Shown: in pieces, positions 45,840 through 59,100 of the stretch | How positions within the stretch are numbered: position 1 is the stretch's first letter | Layout of the letters: the number at the start of each line of letters is the position of its first letter | Source of the DNA: Loxodes magnus | Lineage: Eukaryota > Ciliophora > Karyorelictea > Loxodida > Loxodidae | Assembly: GCA_946699065.1 (NCBI GenBank) | Contig: CAMPDV010001466.1 | Span: 52,091 to 116,090 of the forward strand | DNA: 64,000 nucleotides | Reading direction: 5' to 3' | Program-made: the position numbers and the translations under genes | The notes under the pieces: model-generated | Database searches by the model: none | Told to the model about the DNA's origin: nothing | What the model saw: the letters and a program-made list of their open reading frames with translations, nothing else

Positions 45840-46665
45840 TCAAATATTTTTGTATACTCTAAAATTCTTACTGTATAGTTGTAAATGTTCTTCTATCTTT
45901 GTCCACTACCCTCGTAAGCTCTTTAAAATTACAGCATAAAATCTTGATAATACAATGCTTCTATCAAAAATTTATATTGACTGATCTTATACAAATGCTT
46001 CTGATAAAAAACTAGGAACTTCAGGTTTTTGTCATTTATCTTGTGAGAATTCTTATAAATAAGGCGACTGTTGTATTTCATAAAATCTATCTATTAATCC
46101 GAAAATTCTATGTTGAAGAGGAATTTGTTGATTAGCTCCCTTCTATCCATATTGATCTTTTCCTTTGAATTCTAAAAGAAGATTTATATCTTATGTCTGA
46201 TTTTTTATTATTCATATAAATTAGAACTCCATTTGTTTTAAGTTAGTCTAGGGTATCTATTTTGATCATATAAGATTTTTCACTGTTGAAACTTATAATT
46301 CATCTTAGTATAAAACTTCATCTTAATTATTTTCTTCTTCGATGTATTGCTATGGATTCTAGTCTTGAGCTAAAATGCTTACATTGTTTTCATTTTCTTC
46401 AGATTTTTTTGATCTTCATTGCTTTTCATGACTTCATTCTTTTCTTGCTAACGCTATTTTCAATTAATTCAGTTCTTTGCTTACCTTCGATAATTTTAGT
46501 ATTTTTATTTTCTTTAATTCTTTCTCTACTTACATTATTTTCAGTATCTTCAGACTTTTCTTTATCCTTATTTTTTCTGAAATTTCTTTGATTTTATCAT
46601 ATTCTGGATTTTTTATCTCTTCTTCAGCTATTTCTAAATATTATAGCCTTTCATTCTAATTTCAT
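45840..46665 (-). CDS. hypothetical protein, left-arm copy lacking its N-terminal part
   Basis: Minus frame running without a break from about 46635 (AEEEIKNPEYDK) to TGA 45842-45840 (RVYKNI). It includes QDINLLLEFKGKDQYGQKG, HRIFGLIDRFYEIQQSPYLQ and FDRSIVLSRFYAVILKSLRG. The right-arm gene has a further 250 or so N-terminal residues that are absent here, because the duplicated segment begins at about 46665. The same TGA ends both copies, which supports it as a stop. Left copy keeps a single frame where the right copy changes frame in an A-run. Function unknown. Confidence 0.5.
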
Positions 46666-46879
46666 GCTTTTTATTTAATTTTATTTATTTAATATTACAT
46701 TGATATTGCTATCCTTTTATTTATAATTACTCTATAGCATTAAATTAGCTTTTTTTTCATTCCAAAAGATTGTAATAAGCTTCCTTATTAAAAACCGCAA
46801 CTCAATTATTTGACTAAATTAAAAAGCTTTATTAAACCTTTTATTGCTATTTAATATTTTCCAAATTTTTAAGCTTTTT

Positions 46880-47490
46880 TCCTTCACCTAATTATGATTC
46901 ATTAAAATTAGGAGCAAGATAATTTAATGCAATAAGCGTTACACTACTGATAGCTTTTTCTTTACTAACGAAAGAAATTTCTTTGCTATTAAAGATACCA
47001 AATTAAGTTGTTCTAGTTACAAAAGATTAAAATATTCTAGTTAATTTCTTCAAATTTCTTTTTCTTATGAAAGCAAAAAGATTATAAATATTAGGAATGC
47101 TTTATATTTGTCTAGATTCATTTTATAGAGCTTTGCTGCTTATTCGTTCTTTACTATTTTATAATGTGATTAGCTCTTCTATTATAAGCAACTCCATTAT
47201 TTTCCTTTATTTTAGTAACTCTTCCAAAACATCTTAGTCTTCTTTAGCTTTTCTAGTTTTTTAAGACTTTTTCCTTTTTCACAATGAAGTTAAAAGTAGT
47301 TAATCTTTATTTTAATTAACGCTTTAGAGCAATCTACAACATCTCAAAACATTCTACTTTTAAATTGTTTTACCTTTATCATATTAAGTTTCGAAATATT
47401 TAGAATCCAAATTTCTAGTATTATTATAGTGATAAACTGCTTTGCCCATACTTTGATGTAAAGAGTGTTTCCTTTTTCGTTTAATACTTG
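46880..47490 (-). repeat. 0.6-kb duplicated segment, copy 1
   Basis: Direct duplicate of about 56885-57470 with high similarity. Shared anchors include CAAATTAAGTTGTTCTAGTT (47000 and 56991) and AAGATTATAAATATTAGGAA. In the second copy it lies within a minus-strand TPR-like region, so this copy is probably a displaced fragment of that gene. Carries minus-strand protein-like sequence such as SSVTLIALNYLAPLMNHNK in copy 2. Confidence 0.8.
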
Positions 47491-47499
47491 CGAAAACTC

Positions 47500-49500
47500 C
47501 CCATTTATTTAACAAATAAGATAATGATTTCTAATTAAGTCACCGATGTCAAGAGAAAGAAAGGATTTAAAGTTCTAAATTTAAAATAGCTGAGATCTAA
47601 AACTTGCTGTTAGGCTTTGAGTTTTGGAAATGACAAAGAGCTAGATGAACATAAAATGAACGCTAGGAAGCTAAAATTCTAAATAATAAACAAAAGATTG
47701 AAATAAATAATAGTTTAGTAGTTAAGAAACATAAAAGTGTATTCAGTAGTAATAAAGAAATTACATAGTACAATAGCCAAATATATCAATAGTCAACATT
47801 ATTACAACCAAGTGCTAGTGTCTAATGCTTTAATTAAACTCCTTTATCAAATAATACTATCAGCCTCATATTTTTGGAAATAAATTGCTAAAAGATAATT
47901 AAGTCAGCTTAGAATAATATCACAAGAAGAAGTTAAGATGATATTTCTTAATCTGGATAGAAAGATATATTGTTGATAACTAACCAATATTAGAAAATTA
48001 GTATAATAGTCTAACAATAAATATACTAAATAGAACTAATTATAAGCAAGGTAACTTCTAATTTTATCTTAACTTCTAAATATCTACTTATTAATACTAT
48101 ATCAAAACACTGTCACTCTTGTCTATAAAGTCTCTATTCCAATCATCAAAGTCATCCTTAAATCTAATTCCTTTTAATTAATATAATAGCATACAGTAAA
48201 TCTATCTAAAATAAAGTTTATTTAAGTCTGCTCTTAGTTTGCCTCAGATATCTTTTAATAAAGCCTTCTCTAAAATTTTATTCATAAGATTAGAGGTAAA
48301 CTAATCTATTCCTATGAATATTATAATTAAAACCATTATTCATAATTAGGCTAAATAAAGCTCAAAACCAGATTAACATTATAATAGATATGCTTCATAT
48401 GTAGTTTGTCTTTTAAAAGAGATGCTTAAAACAGGGAATAAAAGTAATAATATCTAAGTTAAATGATTAGGCTAATTTATAAAGATATAAAAGATATCAT
48501 TCATTAATATCTTTTGTATTAGTAACTAATTTTAACTTTCTATTTCATATAATTAAGAATATTCTATTATCGATCCAGATAAACTTAATCATATGACTGT
48601 TTAAGATATTAAACTGTTATTTTAGACCTGTAGTCTAGAGAATAAAGATAACATACTTACATTTATATTAATTTTAATGTCTTTGAGTTTAGAGCTATTA
48701 TTAACGAGTTTGAGAGAGGATCAGTAAAAGATAATATATATCCTTCTAGTATCTTTAATAGTTCAGCTTATCATGCTATTTAACTATCTTTATGGCAAAA
48801 CATCTTTATCTCCTCCTTAGCTTTTATTCATTATAAGCAAGAAAAGCAGCATTTACATTCGTTTAAGACAGCTAATTTCTAAGCTCTTCTCCAAATATTT
48901 TTTAGAATCTCTTATAAATTTTAAATTTAAGTAACTATTATCTGAAACTTCATATCTTTCAACAATAAAATTAGGAAAATTATTTTTTTAATTCTTGAGT
49001 TTGCTTAATCTGCTTAAAGGTAACCAAATAATATAAGCAAATGCTTTAAATTTAGACTAAAGAGTCTTTAAATTAAGATTTGCAGTTATTTCTATCAATA
49101 TAAAAGATATATTTTATTGCAATTTGATGGAGACTATGCTTTTTTGTAAGATTCTACTACAGTCAAACAGAAGCAAGGGAGAGCTACAAAGCATGATATT
49201 AAAATAAGTCAAACTTATTTTAACTTAAAGGAAAACACTATGCTAGATATATTTGCTTTAGAATGTAACTTAATACTGAAGCAGAAATGAGGCTTAGAAA
49301 GCTAAATAATGCTAAATTTAAAGTTTATATATTGAAGTGCAATTAGCCTAAGGAAAAATAGAATAAGCTAGATAATTATATTTTAAGGTATCTTTATCCT
49401 CTATAAGATATAAACTTAATTTAGAAGGTTTAAAAATAATTACATTCAATAAAACTAAACTGATTATTTTCTCTATAAGATAATATATAAAAGCTATATA
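47500..49500. CDS. coding-like region between inverted arms, strand unresolved
   Basis: The minus strand reads well at about 48995-48880 (ERYEVSDNSYLNLKFIRD, KKYLEKSLEISCLK) and about 48780-48600 (AELLKILEGYILSFTDPL). A plus frame is also long and plausible (QDIKLLFQTCSLENKDN; MQLNTEAEMRLRKLNNAK from ATG 49263). The minus strand, matching the orientation of the left-arm genes, is slightly preferred for 47.9-49.0 kb. No family recognised and no boundaries can be set. Confidence 0.3.
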
Positions 49501-49789
49501 TTTAATTAATTCTCTATCATTTCAATAATTAATAATTATTATATCTATCTAATTTATAAACCCAAACTATTAAATTTTATTTCCCGCCTAACTTATTTAG
49601 ATTTAATTAAATTTAAATTTTAAAATTAAATCTTTAATTTTATATTCCTAAGTAATAATTTACCTACTTTTATTAATATATTTAATTAATAGCTTATGCT
49701 CAAATTAAGAAGCACATATTATAAAATGTTATTACTCTATCTTAAATACCAAGTGACTATACTTATTTCAATTTCAAATACTAAGATTT

Positions 49790-50560
49790 AACTGTAAATC
49801 TTCATTTTCATTTCAAGGAGGATAAGTCTATAAATGTTCTTTCGGACAATCAGGATCAATTTCTGCTTCTCTACACACCTTGTATGGTAATATTCTTGGA
49901 GCCATCTAAATTGTATCTTTTACTGGATATAAAGCTTAGCAAAAGAGCATCCGGTTCAGTGTTTTTAGAATATTTCAGTAAAACTTTGGAATTTTTAATT
50001 TGATTGACTGATACCAAGAATCTAGATAATAAGGTAGAATCTTCCAAATTTTAAGTATTTATAACTTTTGATTATTGGATTTTTAAACTATCCTTTATTA
50101 ATTTTTAGATAGGAGATATATACTTTAGTTTAGAACCTGCCAAATCAGTTATCTTGGGAGCTTCTTTATTTTCTTCATAATATTTAAGGTTTTAAATTTT
50201 ATCCAAATTTGCTGTTGAGAACTCAACAAGATGATTTTACTTCTAAAGATAAATATGAGCTTATAGGCTTTTTTAAGATAATAGAGCACTGTTGTAAAGT
50301 TTTATTTCTAAACAGAAGAACAAATCTATAACGCTTTTACTCGCTAATATATGAATTCAAGAGCATTATCTCCAGTAATTACTCCTCCACTTACAAAAAT
50401 ATAAGCTTCAGGAATACATTTTGCTACATAAGAATCTTTCTTAATGCCAAAGATCTCAACATTTTTCCTGATACTGTGGCACTAGTAAAAAGATTTGGTT
50501 CACCTATCAGTAAAATTGTATTGCACTTATAAAGTTGAGATTAGGCTCATATAATTTAAA
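49790..50560 (-). CDS. gene fragment, kelch-like at best
   Basis: Minus-strand patches in more than one frame: NVEIFGIKKDSYVAKCIPEA followed by YIFVSGGVITGDNALEFIYQ near 50480-50370, and NTEPDALLLSFISSKRYNLD near 49950-49890. The YIFVSGG motif recalls kelch repeats, but one motif is not enough to claim the family. Several introns or breaks would be needed to join the parts. Confidence 0.3.
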
Positions 50561-50984
50561 TAATTTAAGTTTTATTTAATGCTTATAGACTGTATGATTA
50601 TAGTGCTTATAGAGAAATACTATTTTTTATTTAATTTAATAATTGAATATCAATCATTATCTCTATTTAACTAATTTAATAAACAACTACTAAACTGAAA
50701 CTTTAGTGCATATGTAGGTAATTAGGAGTATCAAATTAACTAGTGGATAACCAAAAAATTCATTCAGATACAAATTATTCCTATAAGTAAAGGCACTTAC
50801 TCTAGCTTTTAAATGTAACTTAAGGAGTATAATACCTTTATAAACTCCTATAATCAACACCATTTCAACCACAGTTTTGAAAACCTTCTTTAAGTTAGAC
50901 TAACAAACTATAAGGCTTTTTAACGCTAGATAGTAAATAAATCCTCCTCAGCTTTTATTTATAAATGCAAGTTAAATAATTTTT

Positions 50985-52573
50985 AGTGAGGAGAATAACT
51001 AATCAGTGATAGAGTAAATTACTTTAGAAAATATTTAGGAACTAAATCCTGAAGTCTCTTCCTCAAAAATACCAAACAACTCAAAGAACCTACTATCTAA
51101 TGAGTTCTTAATCGAACAGAATAAATCCCAATCTTAAAGAATTGTTGATGAATAAGAATCCTATAGTCTTAAAAAGAAGCTAAATCTTTATCTACTGAGA
51201 TATCTAGAGTGCTTTATATAGGATAATATATATAAATTTGGGAGAAATTAGAGCTTAAAGCAGTTTAGCAAAAAAGATGAGAAGTTGATGATAAAAATTA
51301 GCAAAAGAAGTTTACGAGGAGTAGAATAAATAATAGTCAAGCCAGTTAAAAGTAAAAAGCTTTTAAAAGAAAGTAATGTTTCATAGATCTTAGCATTAAC
51401 TAATTAAACTCATTTGCCAGTAATTTAGAGATAGAGGATACTGTATTTTACAGTGATAGGAAGTTGCAGATAGAACAAAGAATTAAGTAGAAAAAAACTT
51501 AATAAAAGCTAGAAATTTAAATTTGGGAAAGTTAAAGATTAAAGAAAACTTTCTGTCAATTAACATGATAAGAGAAGATAACAGCATTCTATAAGAAAAT
51601 TTTCTATCTCCATAAGTACTTGAGGAGATAAAAGTGATAAGAATATAATTTAAAAGCCCCTAAGTTAGAATACTGAGAGCGGAGTAATATAAAGTTAATT
51701 TTAATTAATTCAATCGCAAAAAAGTTGTAGCTAGCATATAAGAAAAAAAAATTTACTTTAGAATATCAATTAGGAAAATAGAAACTAATAGAGAAAAACT
51801 TAATGCTAGCAGAAAAGTTATAATACTTAGAATTAGCTGAAGAAGAGAAAAAAATCCAGAATATGATAAAAGTAAAGAAATTTCAGAAAAAATAAAGATA
51901 AAGAAAAGTCTGAAAATACTAAAAATATCGAAGGTAAGCAAAAAACTGAAGTAATTGAAATAATATTAGTAGGGAAAGAATTGAAAACATGAAAGGTAAT
52001 GAAGATCGGGAAAAATCTGAAGAAAATGAAAATAATTAAAGTATTTAAAGACTAGAATTAATAGCAATTCATTGAATAAGAAAGTAGTTAAGATGAAGTA
52101 TGGACTAAGACGAGTTATAAGCTTCAATCAGTGAAAGTTTGTATGATCAAAGATAAATATCCTAGACTTACTTAACAAAAATGAAGTTCTAATTTATATG
52201 AAAAATAAAAAATCAGATATAAGATATCAATCTTCTTTTAGAACTCAAAGGAAAAGATCAGTATGGATAGAAGGGAGCTAATCAGAAAATCTTTCTACAA
52301 CAAAGAATTTTCGGATTAATAGATAGATTTTATGAAATAAAACATTGACCTTATTTATAAGAATTCTCACATGATAAATGAAAAAAATCTGAAGTTCTTA
52401 GTCTATTATCAGAAGCTTTTGCTTAAGATCAATCAATAAAAATTTTTGATAGAAGCATTGTATTATCAAGATTTTATGATATATTTGTAAAGAGTTTACG
52501 AGAGTAGTAGACAAAGGTAGAAGAATATTTACGAATTCGTAGTAAGAATACTAGAGTATACAAAAATATTTGA
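50985..52573 (+). CDS. hypothetical protein, right-arm copy with full N-terminus
   Basis: Plus-strand sequence starts near 50985 (SEENNQSVIEQITLENI) with no clear ATG. It runs through NSKNLLSNEFLIEQNKSQSQ and a Lys-rich middle in one frame to about 51860. It then continues in another frame as SMDQDELQASISESLYD, QDINLLLELKGKDQYGQKG and FDRSIVLSRFYDIFVKSLRE, to TGA 52571-52573 (RVYKNI). The frame change coincides with an A-run one base shorter than in the left-arm copy, so it is probably a frameshift, though a tiny intron is possible. The part before about 51790 has no counterpart in the left arm. Function unknown. Confidence 0.5.
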
Positions 52574-52611
52574 ATAAAAGGAATGTCTCTACTACGGTCT
52601 CTGTACTGATA

Positions 52612-52970
52612 TTTTTTAACAATTTATGTTAATTTATTATTTATATATCTAAATGAAAATAAGATTAAATATTTTCAAAATTGAAGCTAATTTTTAAAGT
52701 CTACTAATTAGTCTCTCTCGTTCTAAGCAAAATTAAGTAGTCAAATATAGCTTAAATTAATAAATTGAAGTTTAAAGTCTAATTTAAATAAGAAGATAGT
52801 AGTATTAATAATTAATTATTAAGATATACAGTTTAAATAATTAAATACCTTACTCTATTAATCTATTTTTAATTTAAGTTCTCTATAAGATTTAATGTTA
52901 AGATGCTAAGGATAGATTTAAATAGATCATATCATTTAACTATAAAATCAATTAAAATTATTATAAATCT
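52612..52970. other. conserved AT-rich spacer, right arm
   Basis: Counterpart of 45440-45800, non-coding and well conserved, lying between the TGA at 52573 and the ATG at 52973. Confidence 0.55.
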
Positions 52971-52972
52971 AA

Positions 52973-54950
52973 ATGCTTGAGTAAATCAAGTCTTTTCTAG
53001 TGTGTTACTGCTTAAGAATCTAATTTTTAGAATTACTTTCTTAATGTCTTAGTAGGGCTAAAGGGCCGTTTTTAGATATTTTCCCTTCTACTGGCGGTTT
53101 CTAATTTTTTTCATTTCCAAGTCATTTTCAGCATTGCTTTGTAATTTTTTGCTTTTACTATGCTAATATAAACGAGAGAGGTTCTTCATATTCTACTTGG
53201 CATACTGTCAAAATTTATAGACCTATCAAGAATGAAGTTTCGTACTTAAGCTTCACAGAAAAATTTCAGCTATTCTTATCTTTTTATTTTTGCTACTGTT
53301 TGAAAAAAACTCATTTCCGTTTTCTATAGAACAAGACCGGATAACAATTTTTCGATTCTATCATTGGATTTTAATATTGACAGTCTTCAATTTCTATATT
53401 ATAATTGCATTCCTCAATTTTATTAATAGCTGACTGATCTCTTTAATCTTTATTTAGATTGCCTTTTAAACTTCTCAGGACTCTTTTCTTTACTTAGAAT
53501 TACATTAACTTCTTGTCTGAAAATCCAGTCTCTAACTATTTAATATAATTTAAAGTTTAAATTTTCGTTCTAAGAATCTTTCAATCTAAGGGCTACTTGA
53601 AAGCAAAAGGTTTATTTCAGTGCTATTAGTGACAACCTAAAATATTTATAATCCTTAAACTTATAATATTAGCCTTTTTATTTTAGTTTTAATAATAAAA
53701 AGCAAATTTACTTATAAAGCATTTATTTGCTGTTATAAGAAAGGATAGAGTTAAGATGCTAGATTGTGTGATCGAAAAGAGAGGGAGTTAATTAGTTTGC
53801 CTGATTGAGATTCCTTACCAAAATACTAGAATACCCCAACCAAGCATTTCCAAATGGATTTTTCATGAATATTTACAGCTTAAACTAAGGTAGCTAATTC
53901 TCAAAGTATTTAATCTATGCTAAGCAAGAAATCTGTAAGCAAAAGAGTAATTAGACTGCCAGATTTGCTACTAAGACTCTATTCATGAATCAAAAGATAA
54001 AGGAAAGATGGTTAAAGCTCTTCAGAAAATACTTTAGTCTAGAGTAGCTTACTTAACTTAATTGTACTGAAATAGAAAAGAACTATAAGTCCAAGTATAA
54101 TAAAGCGATAGTAGCTAGAAATCTAGTTTTTATACTACAAAAACTTGAATTTATTCGAGTCCTCAAAACTTTCTTCTGTTATTTTGGCAAAAGATTTTTG
54201 TATGATTTTGATAAAATTATATCAAGTTTTAGTAGCTAAGAAGATCGGGACATACGATCTAGCCTTCCATTTATGTGTTTTATTTTCTTTATGCTCCGTT
54301 TTCTTACACTTTTTTGATCAATATCTTCATGCTTTTCTTTATTAGCTTTCAAATTTATAAGCTCTAAGTCCAGTCATTCACTAAAAATAAAGCATAGATT
54401 TTTTAAAGAAGACTGTGTTTCATATCTTGCAGTAAATAATCCCTTGTATCATAAGGTAATTTATGTCTTTCCAATATCTTTGGTAACTAATCTACTTAAA
54501 TAGAATTAAAAGGATCCAGTACGTTTGCATCTTATACTTATTAACTAGAACCCTTATAATCCTTGCTTTAGTTATATAATCTGTTTGCAGCTTAAGCTAT
54601 TATTTATATGTTACATTCTAAGACTTATAGTATTTTATAAGCTGAAAGTAGTATATAATAAAAGCTTGCTTCTTAGAATGGAGGATCTTTATATATAATA
54701 AGGTAAATGCTAAGCTTATTAATAGTCTATAAGGCAGTCAAAGCAATAACTTCGCTAGAGTTATGATACCTCTCTTTTTCTTTAAATTGCTCTTTATTAG
54801 TTGAAAGGCTTTTGATCTTCTATACTAAGGAGTATGTTGATATTCTTTTAAGCTAGCTTTAGCATTATGCTACGAACAATTAACTTATACCTTAATCTTT
54901 CATTGTATATTAGCAATTAATCTCATTAACCTGCTGCTTCTTAATAAAAC
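52973..54950 (+). pseudogene. multi-membrane-segment protein, right-arm copy, apparently broken
   Basis: Begins MLEQIKSFLV like the left-arm gene. A 2-bp length difference about 35 bp in (GTGTGTTACTG against GTGCTGCTG in the left arm) shifts the frame, and further differences follow. Homologous patches reappear in other frames, for example SSKLSSVILAKDFCMILIKL at about 54160-54230, matching SSAILVKDFYMILIKSYQ of the left copy. It looks like a decaying duplicate. Confidence 0.5.
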
Positions 54951-55024
54951 TAAGAAATTTAGTATAAAAGGAAAAAGCCTGAGACCAAAATTAGGCTGCT
55001 AAAATCTTAAATTAGCAGCTACTT

Positions 55025-55900
55025 AAAACTAAAGAATGGCAGCTAAGAACCAAAACACTTCTATATAAAGCTTTATTAAGCATTATGAATGCTATTAGCA
55101 CTAGTTTAAAATGCAGCTTTTTAAATATAATTAAATATAGAAAATTAGGTATTATAGAAATAGCCTAATCTAGCTTTAGGGTATCTAATAGCCTTTATAA
55201 TTTAAATAAATATATCTAAAGGGACTTTATTTAATCAAGCAGATAGTTTAGAAATGGCTATGAAAAATAAGTTTTATTAGCAATAGACATATGAAATGCT
55301 GTAATTATTATAGATTTTAAATGCTGATAGTGACAAACTATAGGACTATACATCCTAAGAATTCTAACTATAAATAAACATTGCTTTCATTTATTTTAAT
55401 ATTAATACAGTTCTAAAAGCAATATCTGAAAAAGCTATTAACTATCTGGTATGTATAAAGTTAAAAGAATAAGAGTAAAGGATTAAAAGCAATACTTTAT
55501 AAGTAAATAATAAACCTATATATTAATCTAAGGCATTCAATTAGTTTTACTTTTCAAGGTCATTTAACTTTTTTTGATAGCTCCTGTATAATCTATTACT
55601 ATCTACCTCATTTTGGAATCTATGTCTATGTTTACTTTAATTCAGACTAACTAATTATTATTCACTAATTTAAGATTTAAATGCAGCTATACAATCAGCA
55701 TTAGCAAGATTAGAACCTAGGTAAACAGTATTGCTCAAATATTCAATTTTCTTCTTAGAGCTTTTAATCTTCATAAAATCAAATTGTTTGTTATAATTTG
55801 AAGAAATAAAATCGAGCTTAATATCTACACTCAAGCATTTAATAGCTTCATCTTAGTTCCTAAAATAGGTAAAAGAAATTCCCTTATTTACTAGACTGTT
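55025..55900 (+). pseudogene. start of TPR-like gene, right-arm copy
   Basis: Begins MAAKNQNTSI, matching the MAAK start of the gene at 43527. The match soon continues in another frame (RKLGIIEIAQSSF against KEQGIIEAAQTKS). Similarity to the left arm fades at about 55370; beyond that the sequence is weakly coding-like without clear homology. Confidence 0.4.
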
Positions 55901-56199
55901 GTTTTATTGGATTAAGCTAATCAGAATACTTAGATCCCTAATACCTTTATCTTAAATACTTAAGCTATTTAGAACATTTTATTTATCACAGAATGTTATG
56001 CTAATGTTAACTTCCCTCTTATAACAATGCACCCAATTATTCCTCCTCTTGTATATATGAGTTGGGTAATTTGAAGATGTGCTTAAATGTTATTAGTGTA
56101 TAGATGATATGAAGTTAGTTAATATTAAAATAGTAAAGATATTTTAATAAAAATGCCTCTAGAGTTATAGGATGAACAGGGATTAGCAGTTAATTTTTA

Positions 56200-59100
56200 T
56201 AATCTAATTACTAAATCATTAATTGCAAATGCAGCTTTTATTCAAGTGTGTTTGTGAACAATTTTTAGGTTTCTATATAAATTACTTTCTAGAAACAGAA
56301 AACTAATGAAGAGATAATTAAGTTAAAAAGGTTTTTATTTAAGCTTTTAAAATATCTAATGTATACCATTAACTATCTTTTTTCCAGCTAAATTTATTGA
56401 AAATGCTAATCAAGAAATGTTTGTTTTGGGAGTTTTTAATTATACTAGAGAAATATATGGAAACTCTTATTTATTTCTTGCTTTTTTCCTATCTTATTGA
56501 GAGAAAGCTATTTATTTATTAAAGCTAAAGAAAATTATCATTTAGAGCTTTATTTTAACTTTCTATTTTACTTTATAATGCACTCTTAGTTTTACCTTTA
56601 TATGCTTCAAAGTTATCTGACTTAAGTCGAATAACAACTTGAAAGCTCTCAATATTTAATCATATTGACGTTACCATTGAAAATTTATTTTTATAGATTG
56701 CATAATTAGCGTTTTTTGGATTATGTTAAGAGGCAATATTATAGCACTCGATTGTTTTTTCATTCTGATTCTATTGTATAAAAATAGATGCATTAATGTG
56801 GAGCTCTAATTAAATTAGTATGACTAAGTTAAAAGAATGTGTTATACTTTTTATTTCTACTTAATATATTTCCAAGTTTTTAACCTTATTATGATTCATT
56901 AAAGGAGCCAGATAATTTAATGCAATAAGTGTTACACTGCTGATAACTTTTTCTTTACTAACGAAAGAATTCCTTTACTATTAAAGATACCAAATTAAGT
57001 TGTTCTAGTTACAAAAGATTTAGATATTCTAGTTAATTTCTTCAAATTTCTTTTTCTTATGAAAGCAAAAAGATTATAAATATTAGGAATGCTTTATATT
57101 TGTCTAGATTCATTTTATAGAGCTTTGCTGTTTATTCGTCCTTTACTATTTTATAATGTGATTAGCTCTTTTATTATAAGCAACGGCATCATTTTCCTTT
57201 ATTTTAGTAACTCTTCCAAAACTTCTATAACTTTTATACCATTGTAAGACCTTTCCCTTTTCCACAAAGAAGTTAAAAGTAATTAGCATTTATTTTAATT
57301 AACGCTTTAGAGCAATATACAACATCTCAAAAACTTTCTACTTTTAAATTGTTTTACCTTTATCATATTAAGTCTCAAAATATTTAGAATCCATATTTCT
57401 AGTATTATTATAGTGATAAACTGCTTTTTTCATACTCTGATGTAAAGAGTGTTTCTTTTTTCGTTTAATGCTTTTGATTACTTTGGGTTAAATTTAATAG
57501 TTGTACTGAAGCAATTAAGTGCTTCTTAATATCTTCCTAACTTATAGAGTGAATATTCTTTACTACTTCAAGCTTCAAATAAATTAAGTTTTTAGTTAAC
57601 AAAACTTTATATAATTCTATAGCTTTTTTATCTTTTCTACTTATAAAGAGGTTTTAACCATCTTATATGCAAAGATATCTTTAGGGCTAGGACCAAATAT
57701 TACGTTATAGAAGAGTGCTATTTATCTTTTCTTACTTTCTTCTAAAGCCTTTCCTTTTTTTCTTAAGTTTCTACGTAATCAACATTCAAGTTGTCTCAAA
57801 ACTCTCTGCTTTAATATGCTTATTTAAGTAAAAACAAATTTATCATTTTAAGCGTAAATAATATCCTTATTTAAATTTGCTTTATAAGCTATTTATTCTA
57901 TATTCTTTATTTTAATCCTATAAAACTAGTTTCCTTTTCAAATTAAAAAAAATTAGTCATAGTGCTAAATCCCTAGATTTTATATAATAGTTCTTTCTAC
58001 TAAATCTATTCTTCCTTTTAAATAGATATGCTGGTATACTCTTTTTAATAGCTGTTCTGGTATTTAAAATGCTTATAAAATTTTAGGTTTTAAGGAGTCT
58101 TCTTGATGTATAGTTAAGATAGTAATTAGCTAATACATTATATATCAGGCTTGTTATTTTACCTTTTTAAATTTCTTACCTATTTTAGAGTTCGTCAACA
58201 AACTAAATGTTATTAAGCTGATAATTCTTATGAACTAGCTTTTAAAATTACTTTTTGTTGCTCCTTCACCTAAATAACCAAGTTAGGTTGCACTTCTTGG
58301 TCTGTTTATGATAATCTATTATACTATCGTTAGAGTATTAGTCTGATTGTATCAGGTTGTATAAGTTTCCTTTAAACTAAAGTAGTAGAATGATAATAGT
58401 AATAATTAACCTAAACTGGCTTAATATATTAACTCCTTGATTTTAATATTCTTTAATCTTAGACTATTAATAGATTAATATGCCATATCCAGTATACAAG
58501 ATATCTCTTTTTAATATTTAGGAAGTTTAAGGTTTGTAATATACTCTCTTTATTGCTAAAAGATTCATCAAAGTTTGTTTTAGACTACTCAAAGCTTTCA
58601 TTTTATTCTTCATTCTAAACTAAAGTCTTCAATACGTTGCCAATATTGCTGTAAGCATTCATAAAATTAGGATTCAGCTTTAAATCTTTGTCAAAGCATT
58701 GCTTTACTTCTTCATTTTTACTTATAACTATTAGCGAATTTGCTATAATAAGCATCAATAATATCAAATTACTTTGGAAGCAACATTATAGCATTCTAGT
58801 GCTTCTTCATATTTACCCAAATATTAAAAAATAGTTGTCATTATTTTTGAAGACTAAGAGATATTAGGATTTTGCTGACTTGGAACATTAAGACATTTAA
58901 AATCTTCTTCAGTTTTTACTTAGTTTATCAATATTATCTCTTTGTTAATTTAAGTTTTCTCTTCGGATTTTTTGAAACACTCTAATACAACTTCGATTTA
59001 GACTACAATATTATCCTTATCGTATCATAAATTCTAAAGAATGAGATTAAACTTTATAGCGTCATTATAAAAATCCGCTGCTTTTAAGCTCTAATTTTAA

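Larger units (their letters stand above)
43200..46665 (-). repeat. left arm of large inverted duplication
   Basis: Reverse complement of about 51790-55370. Clear anchor matches: CTTTGACTGCCTTATAGAC at about 43776 against its complement at about 54725, and TCTATTTAAACCTATCCTTA near 45486 against its complement at about 52905. The arm carries, in minus-strand order, the end of one gene (46665-45840), a non-coding spacer, a second gene (45438-43616) and the start of a TPR-like gene. Similarity fades beyond about 43200. Confidence 0.85.
51790..55370 (+). repeat. right arm of large inverted duplication
   Basis: Reverse complement of about 43200-46665; see that entry. Several small length differences relative to the left arm fall inside coding sequence. 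The arms are separated by about 5.1 kb. Confidence 0.85.
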
